A stretch of DNA of 64,000 nt from Kribbella solani (GCF_014205295.1 NZ_JACHNF010000001.1:7378001-7442000), one strand, 5' to 3'; numbered from the stretch's first letter, positions 24,337 through 34,037 are shown. Translations and numbers: made by a program. The notes: generated from the sequence alone by a model not told the origin.

Positions 24337-24900
24337 TTACAGGCCGGGGGCGCCGTAGATGGGGAACCAGCGGGAGAGGTCGGGTTCGAAGCGGAGGTCC
24401 GCGCCGACCACCGACTTGATCTGGAGTTCGGCGGCGTTGTCGCGGCGGTCGGTGCCGACCGGTACGAACGGGTACCAGGAGCCGCGTTTGTACAGGTACA
24501 CCAAGCCCATGGTCTGGCTGCCGTTGGTGAATGTGACGAGGGTGCAGAGCAGCGCGGTGCCGAAGCCGGCGTCGACCAGGGACGTGTTCACCGCGTGCAG
24601 GTCGGTGACCAGTGTCTCCAGGTCGTCCGGTGCGGTTTCGCGTACCAGCCAGGTGAACCCGTACGAGTCGGTCGTACTGGTGAACTTGCCGTTGTCCAAA
24701 GCCAGCAGCTTGTCGACCTCGTCGCGCAGCGTGGAGAAGCCACCGCCCTCGGCTGCCTTGAAACAGACCGAGCCACTACCGGTCGGGCGGTAGTCGGCCG
24801 CGGTCTCCAGAGTGATCGCGGCCGACGGAAGCGAGAACAACTGATCAAGATTCGGCGGAACGGCTTTGCTCCTGCCCAGCAGGATGTCAAGAAGACCCAT
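24337..24900 (-). CDS. pspAB: PspA-associated protein PspAB
   Basis: 187 residues beginning MGLLDILLGRSKAVPPNLDQLF, the recognisable start of the actinobacterial PspAB family. No signal peptide or membrane span. The remainder (SLPSAAITLETA, GSVCFKAAEGGGF, YKRGSWYPFVP) matches the family's usual layout and length. Lies four bases downstream of htpX, so the two form an operon; in other actinobacteria these genes accompany phage-shock/membrane-stress functions. Biochemical role unknown. Confidence 0.8.
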   Translation of the reverse strand: MGLLDILLGRSKAVPPNLDQLFSLPSAAITLETAADYRPTGSGSVCFKAAEGGGFSTLRDEVDKLLALDNGKFTSTTDSYGFTWLVRETAPDDLETLVTDLHAVNTSLVDAGFGTALLCTLVTFTNGSQTMGLVYLYKRGSWYPFVPVGTDRRDNAAELQIKSVVGADLRFEPDLSRWFPIYGAPGL

Positions 24901-24904
24901 AGCT

Positions 24905-25804
24905 CTAAGCTTGCTCGCCCAACTCGCGGGAGAGGGTACCGAGGCGCTCCAGGCGTGTCTCCAGGGTCGGGTGGGTGGAGAACAGGTTCGACAGGCTGGC
25001 GCCCTTGCCGGAGAGGGCCGGGGCGAAGAAGAAGGCGTTGAAGGCCTCCGCCTGGCGCAGGTCCCGGGACGGGATCCGGGCGATGTCTCCGCTGATCTTG
25101 GTCAGGGCGGATGCCAGGCTCGACGGTCTGCCGGTGAGCATCGCTCCGGCTCGGTCGGCGGCCAGCTCGCGGTAGCGGGACAGGGTCCGGGTGAGCAGGA
25201 ACGAGATCGCGTACACGGCCACCGACACGGCGATGATGGTGAGCACGATGACCGCGGTGTTCTGGTCGCGGTTCCGGCCCAGGCCGCCGTACAGGCCGAA
25301 GCGGGTGATCAGGCCGGCCAGTACGCCGAGGAAGGACGCGATCGTCATCACCGCGACGTCCCGGTGCGCGACGTGTGAGAGCTCATGCGACAGCACGCCC
25401 TCCAGTTCGTCCTGGTCCAGGCGGCGCATGATGCCGGTGGTGACGCAGACCACAGCGTTCTTCGGGTTACGCCCGGTGGCGAACGCGTTCGGCAGGTCCA
25501 CGTCGGCGATCGCCACCCGCGGCTTCGGCATGTCGGCCAGCGCGCACAGGCGGTCGATCGCGCCGTGCAGCTCCGGTGCCTCCTCCGGCGTGACGATCCG
25601 GCCGTGCATCGCGTACAGCGCGATCCGGTCGGAGAACCAGTACTGCACGAACAGCATGCCGCCGGCGATCACCACCGCGATCACGGCACTTCTGGTCAGC
25701 GCGATCAGCAGTGCCACGAAGCCCACGTACAGCAGGCCGAGCAGGAAACTGGTGACCACCATCCGGCTGGACAGCCCCCGGTCGGGCGCGAATCGAGTCT
25801 TCAT
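24905..25804 (-). CDS. htpX: HtpX-like membrane zinc metalloprotease
   Basis: 299 residues from the ATG at 25804; a longer reading to 25918 overlaps the neighbouring gene. Two N-terminal membrane spans (about 15-55), then the M48 active site SHELSHVAHRD (HExxH at 140-144) and the third zinc ligand Glu in YRELAADRAGA. Two further hydrophobic segments follow HExxH. Degrades damaged membrane proteins; paired with PspAB. Confidence 0.9.
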   Translation of the reverse strand: MKTRFAPDRGLSSRMVVTSFLLGLLYVGFVALLIALTRSAVIAVVIAGGMLFVQYWFSDRIALYAMHGRIVTPEEAPELHGAIDRLCALADMPKPRVAIADVDLPNAFATGRNPKNAVVCVTTGIMRRLDQDELEGVLSHELSHVAHRDVAVMTIASFLGVLAGLITRFGLYGGLGRNRDQNTAVIVLTIIAVSVAVYAISFLLTRTLSRYRELAADRAGAMLTGRPSSLASALTKISGDIARIPSRDLRQAEAFNAFFFAPALSGKGASLSNLFSTHPTLETRLERLGTLSRELGEQA

Positions 25805-25847
25805 CCCCACGTCCTTCTTCTTCCTCAATAGCGAGGGTAGCTCGCGG

Positions 25848-26426
25848 TCAAACCCGGTCGTCCTCGCGGCTGTCCAGGTCGGTGAGCAGGGAGCGCAGCT
25901 CGGAGCGGAGGAAGTCACGGGTGGCGACCTCGCCGACCGCCATCCGTAGCGACGCCATCTCGCGGGCCAGGAACTCCATGTCCGCCCGGGTCCGGGAGTC
26001 GACGTCCCGGTCCCGCTCGTACTGCACGCGGTCGCGGGCCTCCTGGCGGTTCTGGGCGAGCAGGATCAGCGGCGCGGCGTACGACGCCTGCAGGCTGAGC
26101 GCCAGCGTCAGGAAGATGAACGGGTACTGGTCGAAGCGCAGGCTCGACGGGGCGAAGATGTTCCAGCCGATCCAGAACAGGATCGTCACCGTCATGTAGA
26201 CCAGGAACTGCCCGGTGCCGAGGAACCGCGCGATCCGCTCCGACAGCCGGCCGAACGCGTCCGCGTCGTACGTCGGCCGCGGTACGAACGTCCGCCGCCA
26301 GTCGCGGGGGATGTCCAGCCGGGCCGCGCCGCGGAACACCCGGCGCTCGTCCGACGTCCGCCGGCGCTCATCGGTGGTACTGCTCCGCGGGCGGCGGTCG
26401 TCGGTGCTGCGGTCGTCACGTGGCAT
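25848..26426 (-). CDS. DUF1003 membrane protein
   Basis: 192 residues. Basic N-terminal region rich in Arg/Asp, two membrane spans (about 73-92 and 103-122) and the DUF1003 signature LQASYAAPLILLAQNRQEARDR, then a long, charged helical C-terminus. Its start overlaps the end of the MgtE-N/CBS gene by 11 bp. In M. tuberculosis Rv1231c and Rv1232c are the same pair. A role with metal transport is suggested only by this pairing. Confidence 0.85.
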   Translation of the reverse strand: MPRDDRSTDDRRPRSSTTDERRRTSDERRVFRGAARLDIPRDWRRTFVPRPTYDADAFGRLSERIARFLGTGQFLVYMTVTILFWIGWNIFAPSSLRFDQYPFIFLTLALSLQASYAAPLILLAQNRQEARDRVQYERDRDVDSRTRADMEFLAREMASLRMAVGEVATRDFLRSELRSLLTDLDSREDDRV

Positions 26427-27702
26427 CGTGGTCCACCTCCTGCGGCTCTGGCTCGTGTGGCTCGAGGTGATCGCGTTCCCGCCAGTCGTCGGGGAGCAGA
26501 TGGTCGAGTACGTCGTCGACCGTCACCGCGCCGAGTAGCCGGCCCTCGTCGTCCAGTACTGGTGCGGCAACCAGGTTGTACGTGGCGAGGTACTTGCTGA
26601 CGGTCTGCAGGCTGTCGTCCGGGCGGAGTCCGTCCAGGTCGGTGTCCAACGCGGCGGACACCAGTTCTGACGGTGGCTCACGCAGTAGCCGCTGGATGTG
26701 GCCGATGCCGATGAACCGTCCGGTAGGTGTCTCCAGCGGTGGCCGGCAAACGTAGATCATCGCGGCCAGTGCGGGGCTCAGGTCGGCATTGCGTACGTGG
26801 GCCAGTGCATCTGCCACTGTGGCGTCCACGGGCAGGATGACCGGCTCTGACGTCATCAGACCGCCGGCAGTGTGCTCCTCGTACGTCAGCAGTCGCCGTA
26901 CGTCTTCTGCTTCATCTGGTTCCATCAGTGTCAGCAGGCGTTCCGCTGTGTCGGTTGGCAGCTCCGCGATCAGGTCAGCGGCGTCGTCCGGGGACATCTC
27001 CTCCAGTACGTCCGCGGCTCGCTCTGTGTCCAGTCCGGCCAGGATCTCGACCTGGATGTCTTCCGGCAGCTCTTCCAGTACGTCGGCCAGCCGCTCGTCG
27101 TCCAGCGCCGCCGCGATCTCCTTGCGTCGCTTGGCAGACAGGTCATGCAGTACGCCGGCCAGGTCAGCTGCTCGCATCGACTCGAACGCGGCGAGGATGT
27201 GAGTTGCCCCCTGTCCTTCTTCGACCTGAGTGAACCCGCTGACATCAGCCCAGTCGAGGACGTGCGTCTGTCCGCGACGCCGGAACCGTTTGGAACCTTC
27301 CCGCACCGCTACCTTCGTCAGCAGCCAGTCCCTGGTCCGCCACTGCTCCATGGCCATGTCGAACACCACGGCGGTCGCGCCGGTGTCAGCAATGGTGACG
27401 GTCCGGTCGAGCAGCTCGCCCAGTACGAGTACCTCGGTCGCTCGCTGTTCGAAACGGCGCATGTTGAGCAGACCGGTGGTGATGACGTGCCCGACGTCCA
27501 CCGAGGTGACCCGGGTCATCGGCAGGAAGATGCGGCGCCGGGTGAACACTTCGACGACCAGACCGAGTACGCGCGGCGGCTGGTTGCCCTGGCGCATCAT
27601 CGTGACGACGTCCCGGATCTTGCCGACCTGGTCGCCGTTCGGGTCGTACACGGGCAGCCCGGCCAGCCGAGCGACGTAAACCCGCGACGGTGATCCGGTC
27701 AT
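26416..27702 (-). CDS. MgtE N-domain and CBS-domain protein without membrane channel
   Basis: 428 residues. Parts in order: a PRC-barrel-like N-terminus (VYVARLAGLPVYDPNGDQVGKI), a second such segment, an MgtE N-terminal superhelical domain (about 185-290: acidic repeats ADVLEELPEDIQVEIL, ADLIAELPTDTAERLL) and a pair of CBS domains (about 292-410, TVADALAHV, TYNLVAAPVLDDEGRL). These are the Mg-sensing cytoplasmic modules of MgtE, but the membrane channel is missing. Likely a regulator; CorA lies 12 kb away. Confidence 0.85.
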   Translation of the reverse strand: MTGSPSRVYVARLAGLPVYDPNGDQVGKIRDVVTMMRQGNQPPRVLGLVVEVFTRRRIFLPMTRVTSVDVGHVITTGLLNMRRFEQRATEVLVLGELLDRTVTIADTGATAVVFDMAMEQWRTRDWLLTKVAVREGSKRFRRRGQTHVLDWADVSGFTQVEEGQGATHILAAFESMRAADLAGVLHDLSAKRRKEIAAALDDERLADVLEELPEDIQVEILAGLDTERAADVLEEMSPDDAADLIAELPTDTAERLLTLMEPDEAEDVRRLLTYEEHTAGGLMTSEPVILPVDATVADALAHVRNADLSPALAAMIYVCRPPLETPTGRFIGIGHIQRLLREPPSELVSAALDTDLDGLRPDDSLQTVSKYLATYNLVAAPVLDDEGRLLGAVTVDDVLDHLLPDDWRERDHLEPHEPEPQEVDHDAT

Positions 27703-27746
27703 GTCCGAAGGCTAACCCGCCGAACCGGAGTCTTGGCTGAGGACGC

Positions 27747-28274
27747 TCAGCTGAGCTTCGGGCGGCGGCGAATCCGGCGGTGCAGGGTGATCGGCGGTTT
27801 GCCGCGGGTGGTTGCCCGGCTCGGCGGCGGCGTCTCGGCGCGCGGGGTGGCATCGAACCGCCCGGCCGACTCGGTGAGCTCACCGGTCGGCTCCAGCACG
27901 AGGATGTCCGCCTCGGACCGCCAGCGCTCGAGCTGGGTGTCCAGTCCGGCCGCGTTCAGGCGCTCGGTCCGCAGCACCTGCGCCGCAGCCGTCCACTCCT
28001 CGCTACCGGGCTCGAGGCGCCGTACGGTCGCCTGCCAGCTCGCCAACCGGTTCATGGCGGGTTTGGCGGGTACGACGACCTGCACCGCGCCGGAGGTCGC
28101 TAGCCCGGGTAGCGGCTGCTCCGCGCTGTCGGACCTGTCCGCGAGCACGACGTACTGTCCGTCGACGGTGGCGAACCAGGCCGGGACAGCGCGCCGGCCG
28201 TCCCAGGCCAGCCAGACCAGTCCGGCCTTCTTCATCACGCCGGCGATCTCGGCGACCGCCTCCTCGATGCTCAC
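27747..28274 (-). CDS. Conserved actinobacterial protein, function unknown
   Basis: 175 residues from the GTG at 28274 (VSIEEAVAEIAGVM); a six-residue longer start is possible. The first half, KKAGLVWLAWDGRRAVPAWFATVDGQYVVL, looks like a PPOX-type split-barrel, but no cofactor motif is certain. The C-terminal ~45 residues are Arg/Pro-rich and probably disordered, ending HRRIRRRPKLS. Lies between the MgtE-N/CBS gene and the regulators, same strand. Confidence 0.7.
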   Translation of the reverse strand: MSIEEAVAEIAGVMKKAGLVWLAWDGRRAVPAWFATVDGQYVVLADRSDSAEQPLPGLATSGAVQVVVPAKPAMNRLASWQATVRRLEPGSEEWTAAAQVLRTERLNAAGLDTQLERWRSEADILVLEPTGELTESAGRFDATPRAETPPPSRATTRGKPPITLHRRIRRRPKLS

Positions 28275-28293
28275 GACCCAAGCGTGACACAAC

Positions 28294-29100
28294 TCAGCCG
28301 AGGTCTCGCATCGCTGTCTGTGCGCCGGCCTGGAAGCGGGTACGTGCGCCGAGCTCCTGCATCAGTGCGGCGATCTTGCGTTGCGCGGTGCGCGAGCTGA
28401 CACCGAGCTGCCGGGCCAGCGCCTCGTCGGTCAGTCCTGCCAGTAGTAGTGCAACGAGAGTCTCGGCGCCGTCAGCCTTCACGGGCAGCGCCCGTTCCCA
28501 CAGTGCCTCGAACAGTTCGACGTACGCATCGAACAGGCCACAGGGTTGCACCAGGACAGCGGATCGGTCGTTCAGCAGTACCAGCGCGAGGCGGTCGTCC
28601 GCGACGTACAGGTTGATCGGCAACGCAGGTAGTACACGCGCGGTTTCGTTGTCCTGTGCATCGAGTACGCCATGCTCGTACACAGTCCTGCACTCGGGCA
28701 GAAGACTTGCCGGCGCACGGTACGGCGTCTTGACCAGTCGTCGTACTTCGGTCCGTGCAGCCAGCTGTACTTGCTCAATCCGCTGCTGTACGGCGCCTGC
28801 ACCTGTCACCAGCTCCACCATCGTCGCAGTCGGCGTACCGGTGTGGGTGCGGTACGCGGATGACAGGTCATCGATGTGTACGCGGGCGTCGCGCAGCCGG
28901 CGTTCTTGTTCAAGCAACAGCACTTCCAGCGCGATGTCCGGCGCCACCGCCACGTAGTGATCGTCTACTCGACTGACCAGCCCTTTGCTGACCAGGCTGT
29001 TCAGCACTGCATTCTCGGACGGGTGAGGTCCGGAAGCGACCAGGGCGCTGTACGCGTCCTCCTCGGCTCTGGTGAGGCCCAGCGCAGTCAGATCACCCAC
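28294..29100 (-). CDS. TrmB-like/LuxR-type regulator, second copy
   Basis: 268 residues from the GTG at 29100, which overlaps the end of the paralogous gene upstream; a longer start lacks homology. N-terminal TrmB-like winged HTH (LGLTRAEEDAYSALVASG), a central sensor (residues ~90-200), and a C-terminal LuxR/GerE-like HTH (LLLAGLTDEALARQLGVSSRTAQRKIAALMQELGARTRFQ). Same architecture as its neighbour, so the pair arose by duplication. Presumed to control the divergent subtilase. Confidence 0.8.
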   Translation of the reverse strand: MGDLTALGLTRAEEDAYSALVASGPHPSENAVLNSLVSKGLVSRVDDHYVAVAPDIALEVLLLEQERRLRDARVHIDDLSSAYRTHTGTPTATMVELVTGAGAVQQRIEQVQLAARTEVRRLVKTPYRAPASLLPECRTVYEHGVLDAQDNETARVLPALPINLYVADDRLALVLLNDRSAVLVQPCGLFDAYVELFEALWERALPVKADGAETLVALLLAGLTDEALARQLGVSSRTAQRKIAALMQELGARTRFQAGAQTAMRDLG

Positions 29101-30070
29101 GATGGCCCAGCCAGCCGCGCAGTACGGCTTGGTAGCCGGCCTGGAAGCGGGTGTCGGCATCCAGCCGGTGCCGCATCCCGTCGATGTGCTTGCGAATGGT
29201 CCGTTCGCCCAGCCCCAGATGTACGGCCATCTCGTTGTCGGTGAAGCCGGACATCAGCAGGGCGAGCAGCTCCCGCTCGGACGCGGTCGGGCGATCAGCG
29301 GACGGCCCACCGTCGTACGTGGCCAACGGGACCGCTTTACGCCAGTACAACTCGAACAACGCGGCCAAGCCGGACACCAGCACCGGGTCGTGGATCAGCA
29401 GCGCGGTCTGATGCCGGGACGCGTGCACGTCGTACGGGACGAACGCCATCGGAGCGTCCGTGACGATCAGCTTCATCGGTACGTCACCCACGCGCGCCTG
29501 CTCGCCGTCCGCGATGCCCTGGATCAGCGCGGCCAACCGGCCGGGCCGGTCCATCGAGCCACGCCGGTCGTAGATCACCCGGAACGCCACACCGCGCTTC
29601 AGCTGGTCGATCTCCAGTTGGTTCACCTGGTTGGGGTCGTCCCGGTACGGCGGCGCGTCCCACCCGCACACCTCGTGCCGCGCACCGAGCAGCAGTCTGC
29701 TCATCGACTGCGCGATCTGTTCGCCCTGCAGGACTTCGACCAGGTCCGCCGGCTCACGCCGGGTCGTACTGCCGTGGAACCGCACTGTCAGCTCCACCAT
29801 CTTCCGGCGCGCGTCCGCGAGCTCACGTTCCCGCCGGCGCGCCAGCTGGTCCAGCGCAGTGTCCGGCGGCAGGACCACGTACCTGGGTGGATTGGTGTCG
29901 ACCAGCGTGACCAGGTCCAGTTCGATCAGCCGGGCAAGAGCAGCGGAACGGTCTGCGAGCTCGGTGGCGAGGACTGGGCGGCTGGAGACGAGTTCCTCGT
30001 ACAGGTCCTGCTCCTGGCGATTCAGACCGAGCGGCTCGAGCACTGACCGATCATCGCCGGTTCCCGCCAT
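29093..30070 (-). CDS. TrmB-like/LuxR-type regulator, first copy
   Basis: About 325 residues. N-terminal wHTH LGLNRQEQDLYEELVSSRP, a coiled segment RRRERELADARRKMVEL, a phospholipase-D-like sensor (VFRVIYDRRGS-type segment) and C-terminal LuxR HTH: LLALLMSGFTDNEMAVHLGLGERTIRKHIDGM. The start is uncertain: ATG 30070 is given; ATG 30106 has a better ribosome site, GTG 30043 aligns best with the paralog. A 21-bp palindrome covers 30060-30080. Divergent from the subtilase, translated with the second copy (8-base overlap). Confidence 0.8.
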   Translation of the reverse strand: MAGTGDDRSVLEPLGLNRQEQDLYEELVSSRPVLATELADRSAALARLIELDLVTLVDTNPPRYVVLPPDTALDQLARRRERELADARRKMVELTVRFHGSTTRREPADLVEVLQGEQIAQSMSRLLLGARHEVCGWDAPPYRDDPNQVNQLEIDQLKRGVAFRVIYDRRGSMDRPGRLAALIQGIADGEQARVGDVPMKLIVTDAPMAFVPYDVHASRHQTALLIHDPVLVSGLAALFELYWRKAVPLATYDGGPSADRPTASERELLALLMSGFTDNEMAVHLGLGERTIRKHIDGMRHRLDADTRFQAGYQAVLRGWLGHRG

Positions 30071-30080
30071 TGGCGGGAAC
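30060..30080. promoter_or_regulatory. 21-bp perfect palindrome between regulators and subtilase
   Basis: Arms GTTCCCGCCA and TGGCGGGAAC flank a single T. It overlaps one candidate start codon of the regulator and is 76 bases upstream of the subtilase ATG. Probable operator for one or both tandem regulators. Confidence 0.65.
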
Positions 30081-30155
30081 TGCCTGGCCAGACCGCTTCC
30101 GGACATGTCGCCGCCCTGCCAAGGTCTGCACAGGTCCGCCCAAAGGAGATCACCC

Positions 30156-33100
30156 ATGACCAGATGGCGTATCCCAGTAGCCGCACTGTCGGCTCTTGCA
30201 CTGCTACTCGGCTCCACAACCACGGGAGCTGCCAGTACGCCGCAGCAGACGCCGCCGGTCGCCCAAGAGGTGGCACAGGTACCAAGGCCGACCGGGAGTA
30301 CGCAGCTAACGCTGATCACCGGCGACCGGGTTACCTACCAGTTCCTTGCGGACGGTACGCCGGTCGACGCCGAAGTCGCTGCGGCGCCCAGGGAAAACGG
30401 TCGGCCAGTTGTCTTCACGCAGCTTCGCCAAGGGGACCAGTACTACGTCTATCCGTCAGACGCCTCTGGGCTGATCACCAGTGGCCGGTTGGACAAGCGG
30501 CTGTTCGACGTGGCGTACCTGACCAAGTACGGCTACAACGACGCCAAGTCGGCCACGCTGCCGCTGATCCTGCAGCGTCGTACGGCCAAGTCAGCGCTGC
30601 CAGGGACGCGCAGCGTACGGCCACTGGCCAGCATCCGCTCCGAGGCGGTCGCACTGGGCAAGGCACAGGCAGCCGGCTTCTGGGCGGCGGTGGACACTCC
30701 GACCGCCCGGTCGCTCGACGGCGTGGCGAGCATCTGGCTCGACGGCAAGGTGCAGGCCAATCTGGACGTCAGCGTGCCGCAGATCGGCGCGCCAGCGGCA
30801 TGGCAGGCCGGTTATACGGGCAAGGGCGTGAAGGTCGCCGTACTGGACACCGGTGTCGATCAGACCCACCCAGACTTGGCTGGGAAGGTTGCCGAGGCCG
30901 TGAGCTTCGTACCTGGGCAGGACGCGACCGACAAGCACGGCCACGGTACGCACGTCGCTGACACCATTGTCGGTTCCGGTGCGGCATCCGGCGGCAAGTA
31001 CAAGGGCGTGGCGCCCGACGCGACGCTGCTGGTCGGCAAGGTACTCGACAACAGCGGTGGTGGGTCGGAGTCGGACATCATCGCCGGCATGCAGTGGGCG
31101 GCCGCGCAGGGCGCCGAGGTGATCAGTATGAGCCTGGGCGGCTGCTGCACCGACGGTACGGACCCGATGAGTCAGGCGGTGAACGACCTGTCCGCGCAGT
31201 ACCACACGCTGTTCGTGGTGGCGGCCGGAAACGACGGCAGCGCGGGCACTCTCGGTGCGCCCGGTGTCGCGGACGCCGCCCTGACCGTCGCTGCGGTCGA
31301 CAAGCAGGACAAGCGGGCCGCGTTCTCCAGTCAGGGACCGCGGCGGGTGGATCAGGCGCTCAAGCCGGACATCTCCGCGCCGGGCGTTTCCATCGTCGCG
31401 GCGCGTGCGGCCGGTACATCGCTCGGCCCGCTGGTCGGCGACAAGTACACGAGCCTCAGCGGTACCTCGATGGCTACTCCGCACGTCGCCGGCGCGGCCG
31501 CACTGCTGTCACAGGAGCACCCGGACTGGACTGGCCAGCAGCTGAAGGGCGCACTGATCAGCAGCTCCAAGGAGATCGACGGCACGGCGTACCAGGTGGG
31601 TTCTGGACGTGTCGATGTCGCCCGTGCGGTCAGTCAGGGCGTCTACAGCACCGGCAACGTTGACTTCGGCATCCTGCCCAGGCCGTACGACGTGCCGGCC
31701 GAGAAGACGCTCACGTACGTCAACACGACCGACCAGCCGGTGACGCTCAACCTGACCGCGTCGATCAAGGCGACCGAAGGTACGGCGCCGCCGAACGCAC
31801 TCAAGGTGCCGGCGACGGTAACTGTGCCTGCCAACGGCTCCGCACCGGTCGCTGTCACCTTCGACCCGAGTGGACCGGGCACCTGGTACCAGGGCGCTGT
31901 CGTAGCTCGTTCTGGCAACACCCAGCTGCGTAACGCGGTCGCCGCGTACGTGCAGCCGCCACGGAACAAGCTGACTGCGTCGATCAAGCTCCCGGCCGGT
32001 GCGACCGACGTGCAGTACAACACCTGGTACTTCATGCGCCTGGACGACCAGTACGACCTGGACATCACCAACAACGTGGCGTACGCGCCGGGCGAGCAGA
32101 GTGTCGCGGGCACTCTCGACGAAGGCACGTACAGCGTCCAGACGTCGATCAACTGGCGTGACGCGGCAGGCAACCCACAAGTCACGCTGCTGACCAACCC
32201 GCAGGTCGATCTGCACGCCGATCAGAACGTAGTACTCAACGCGCAGACAGCCAGCAAAGTCAGTACGCGGACACCACAGGCCGCTGTGCCGGTCGACACG
32301 CAGGTTGGTTGGGTGCAGTCGTCTGCTGCCGGGATGTGGACGCTACGGGTCGGCGCGCAGTCGCAGTACAAGGAGGAGTGGGGTTTGTGGGCCACACCGA
32401 CGCAGCAGGTGACCGTCGGGCAGTTCCTATGGCGTGACGACCGGCTACTGGCAAGACCGCCGGTTGCCATGTACTCCGGTGGGAGAGCGCTGGAAGCCAA
32501 GTACGTGACGCTAGAAGCGGAAGACGCCCGCTTCGACGGTACGAAGGCACTGCCGTTCGTCTTCGGTACGCCAGTACGCGGCGCGGTCGTACTGCTCGAC
32601 GTATCGGACCTGTGTCCTACAGAGGCGTGGACGTGTCAGAGCGGCGTACTGGATCGTGCACTGGCCGCGCAGAAGGCCGGTGCGGTCGGTGTGATCGTGT
32701 ACGGCGCCCGCGGTCGCGCACTGCTCACAGATGACGTTGCTGTTCCGATTCCCGTACTGACCATCCCAGCCGAACAAGGACATGCACTACGCGCGCGGAT
32801 GCCCCGGATGATCACGGTGGTCGGCAAGGCCACCATCCCGTACGTGTACTCGCTGTCGTACCCAGTAGAAGGCCGGGTGCCTGCACTGCAGAAGACAGTG
32901 AGCTCCCGTGACCTGTTCCAGTTCGACAGCCGCTACCACGCCGATACACCGGGCACGCTCGCGCTCACCTGGAGTACAGCGAAGAAGTACGGCCGCGGTC
33001 TCGGCTCGACGAAACTGACAGTGCGAGCGCCTGGCGTACTCACTGAGTACGTCGGCCCGATGCAGAACGACGTACAGCGCAGCAGAAGCGGCAGCCTCAC

Positions 33101-34037
33101 GTACGACGCTCCGGCCGACATGGAAGCGTTCCATCGCAGCGGTTGGGTCCAGTCGCGTACGGACGTGCTGACGCGTGCTGGACGACGGACCGACACGTAC
33201 GGCGCCCAGCCGCTGGTGCACTCCGCCCTGAGGAACATCACGCCGGAAATGAACGACTACACCTGGAAGCTGTGCCAGGCGTGCCGCAGCGGCAACATCT
33301 TCATGCCTTGGCACACCCAGAGCAGTGATGGCCTGACTGGCGGTACGCAGACGTACTACTCCACCGAGATCCTGCGTGGCGAGCCGCAAACGCAGCTCAA
33401 GCTGTGGGGACCGGATGGCAAGGAGATCCCGGTCGAAGAGGGCTACTGGCTGTTCTTCATCGCACTGATCGCGGTGCCGTACTTCGTACTACCCGATGCA
33501 CCAGGCCAGTACCGCATGAAGGAGACGTACCCAGCTCCGTACAAGCCGCAGCGCTGGGCGCGGACCGTCGACTCGGAGTGGACGTTCAGCACGGCCAAAC
33601 CGACCGACGGCTTCCCGTACCGACCACCACTCGGGTACGGAGTGCACTGCGGCACTTGGGACACCATCACCCGACTCGGGAAGGACAAGGGCAGCTGCGC
33701 GGCCAACAGCCAGCTGTACTTGGGCTACGACCTCGGACTGCGCTTGGACAACACCCTGCCGGCTGGACGCGACCACAAGATCACCATCAGCGGCTACCAC
33801 CACTCGTACCTCGGTAGCGATCCCGAACTGACCAGTCTGAAGTTGTCGGTGAGCTACGACGACGGTGCGACCTGGCAGTCCGTACGCACGACCAGGTCCG
33901 GCCGCAGCGAGTACAGCGCCGTACTGAAGCACCCGAAGCGTGCAGGCGCCGTCAGCCTGCGTACCGAAGGTGTTGACGCCGCAGGCAACACCATCAAGCA
34001 AACCATCACCCGCGCGTACGGAGTCACCATGCGGTGA
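30156..34037 (+). CDS. Large secreted subtilisin-like (S8) serine protease with PA-domain
   Basis: 1293 residues. Sec signal peptide (hydrophobic 7-20, cleavage near TGA-A at 25). A propeptide-like region to about 200 (LITGDRVTYQFLADG, typical of actinobacterial S8 exoproteases) precedes the catalytic domain: Asp231 (VLDTGVDQTHPD), His263 (HGHGTHVA), Asn359 (AAGND), Ser438 (LSGTSMATPHVAG). Beta-sandwich domains follow, and a PA-like segment (about 790-890, GAVGVIVYGARG). The ATG has AAAGGAGAT seven bases upstream; the frame is open far upstream but antisense to the regulator. Probably extracellular protein degradation. Confidence 0.9.
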   Translation: MTRWRIPVAALSALALLLGSTTTGAASTPQQTPPVAQEVAQVPRPTGSTQLTLITGDRVTYQFLADGTPVDAEVAAAPRENGRPVVFTQLRQGDQYYVYPSDASGLITSGRLDKRLFDVAYLTKYGYNDAKSATLPLILQRRTAKSALPGTRSVRPLASIRSEAVALGKAQAAGFWAAVDTPTARSLDGVASIWLDGKVQANLDVSVPQIGAPAAWQAGYTGKGVKVAVLDTGVDQTHPDLAGKVAEAVSFVPGQDATDKHGHGTHVADTIVGSGAASGGKYKGVAPDATLLVGKVLDNSGGGSESDIIAGMQWAAAQGAEVISMSLGGCCTDGTDPMSQAVNDLSAQYHTLFVVAAGNDGSAGTLGAPGVADAALTVAAVDKQDKRAAFSSQGPRRVDQALKPDISAPGVSIVAARAAGTSLGPLVGDKYTSLSGTSMATPHVAGAAALLSQEHPDWTGQQLKGALISSSKEIDGTAYQVGSGRVDVARAVSQGVYSTGNVDFGILPRPYDVPAEKTLTYVNTTDQPVTLNLTASIKATEGTAPPNALKVPATVTVPANGSAPVAVTFDPSGPGTWYQGAVVARSGNTQLRNAVAAYVQPPRNKLTASIKLPAGATDVQYNTWYFMRLDDQYDLDITNNVAYAPGEQSVAGTLDEGTYSVQTSINWRDAAGNPQVTLLTNPQVDLHADQNVVLNAQTASKVSTRTPQAAVPVDTQVGWVQSSAAGMWTLRVGAQSQYKEEWGLWATPTQQVTVGQFLWRDDRLLARPPVAMYSGGRALEAKYVTLEAEDARFDGTKALPFVFGTPVRGAVVLLDVSDLCPTEAWTCQSGVLDRALAAQKAGAVGVIVYGARGRALLTDDVAVPIPVLTIPAEQGHALRARMPRMITVVGKATIPYVYSLSYPVEGRVPALQKTVSSRDLFQFDSRYHADTPGTLALTWSTAKKYGRGLGSTKLTVRAPGVLTEYVGPMQNDVQRSRSGSLTYDAPADMEAFHRSGWVQSRTDVLTRAGRRTDTYGAQPLVHSALRNITPEMNDYTWKLCQACRSGNIFMPWHTQSSDGLTGGTQTYYSTEILRGEPQTQLKLWGPDGKEIPVEEGYWLFFIALIAVPYFVLPDAPGQYRMKETYPAPYKPQRWARTVDSEWTFSTAKPTDGFPYRPPLGYGVHCGTWDTITRLGKDKGSCAANSQLYLGYDLGLRLDNTLPAGRDHKITISGYHHSYLGSDPELTSLKLSVSYDDGATWQSVRTTRSGRSEYSAVLKHPKRAGAVSLRTEGVDAAGNTIKQTITRAYGVTMR

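Noticed and set aside
29631..30155. N-terminal extension of the subtilase by 175 residues
   Set aside because: It runs antisense to the regulator gene and would hide a perfect signal peptide and a strong ribosome site at 30142-30150.
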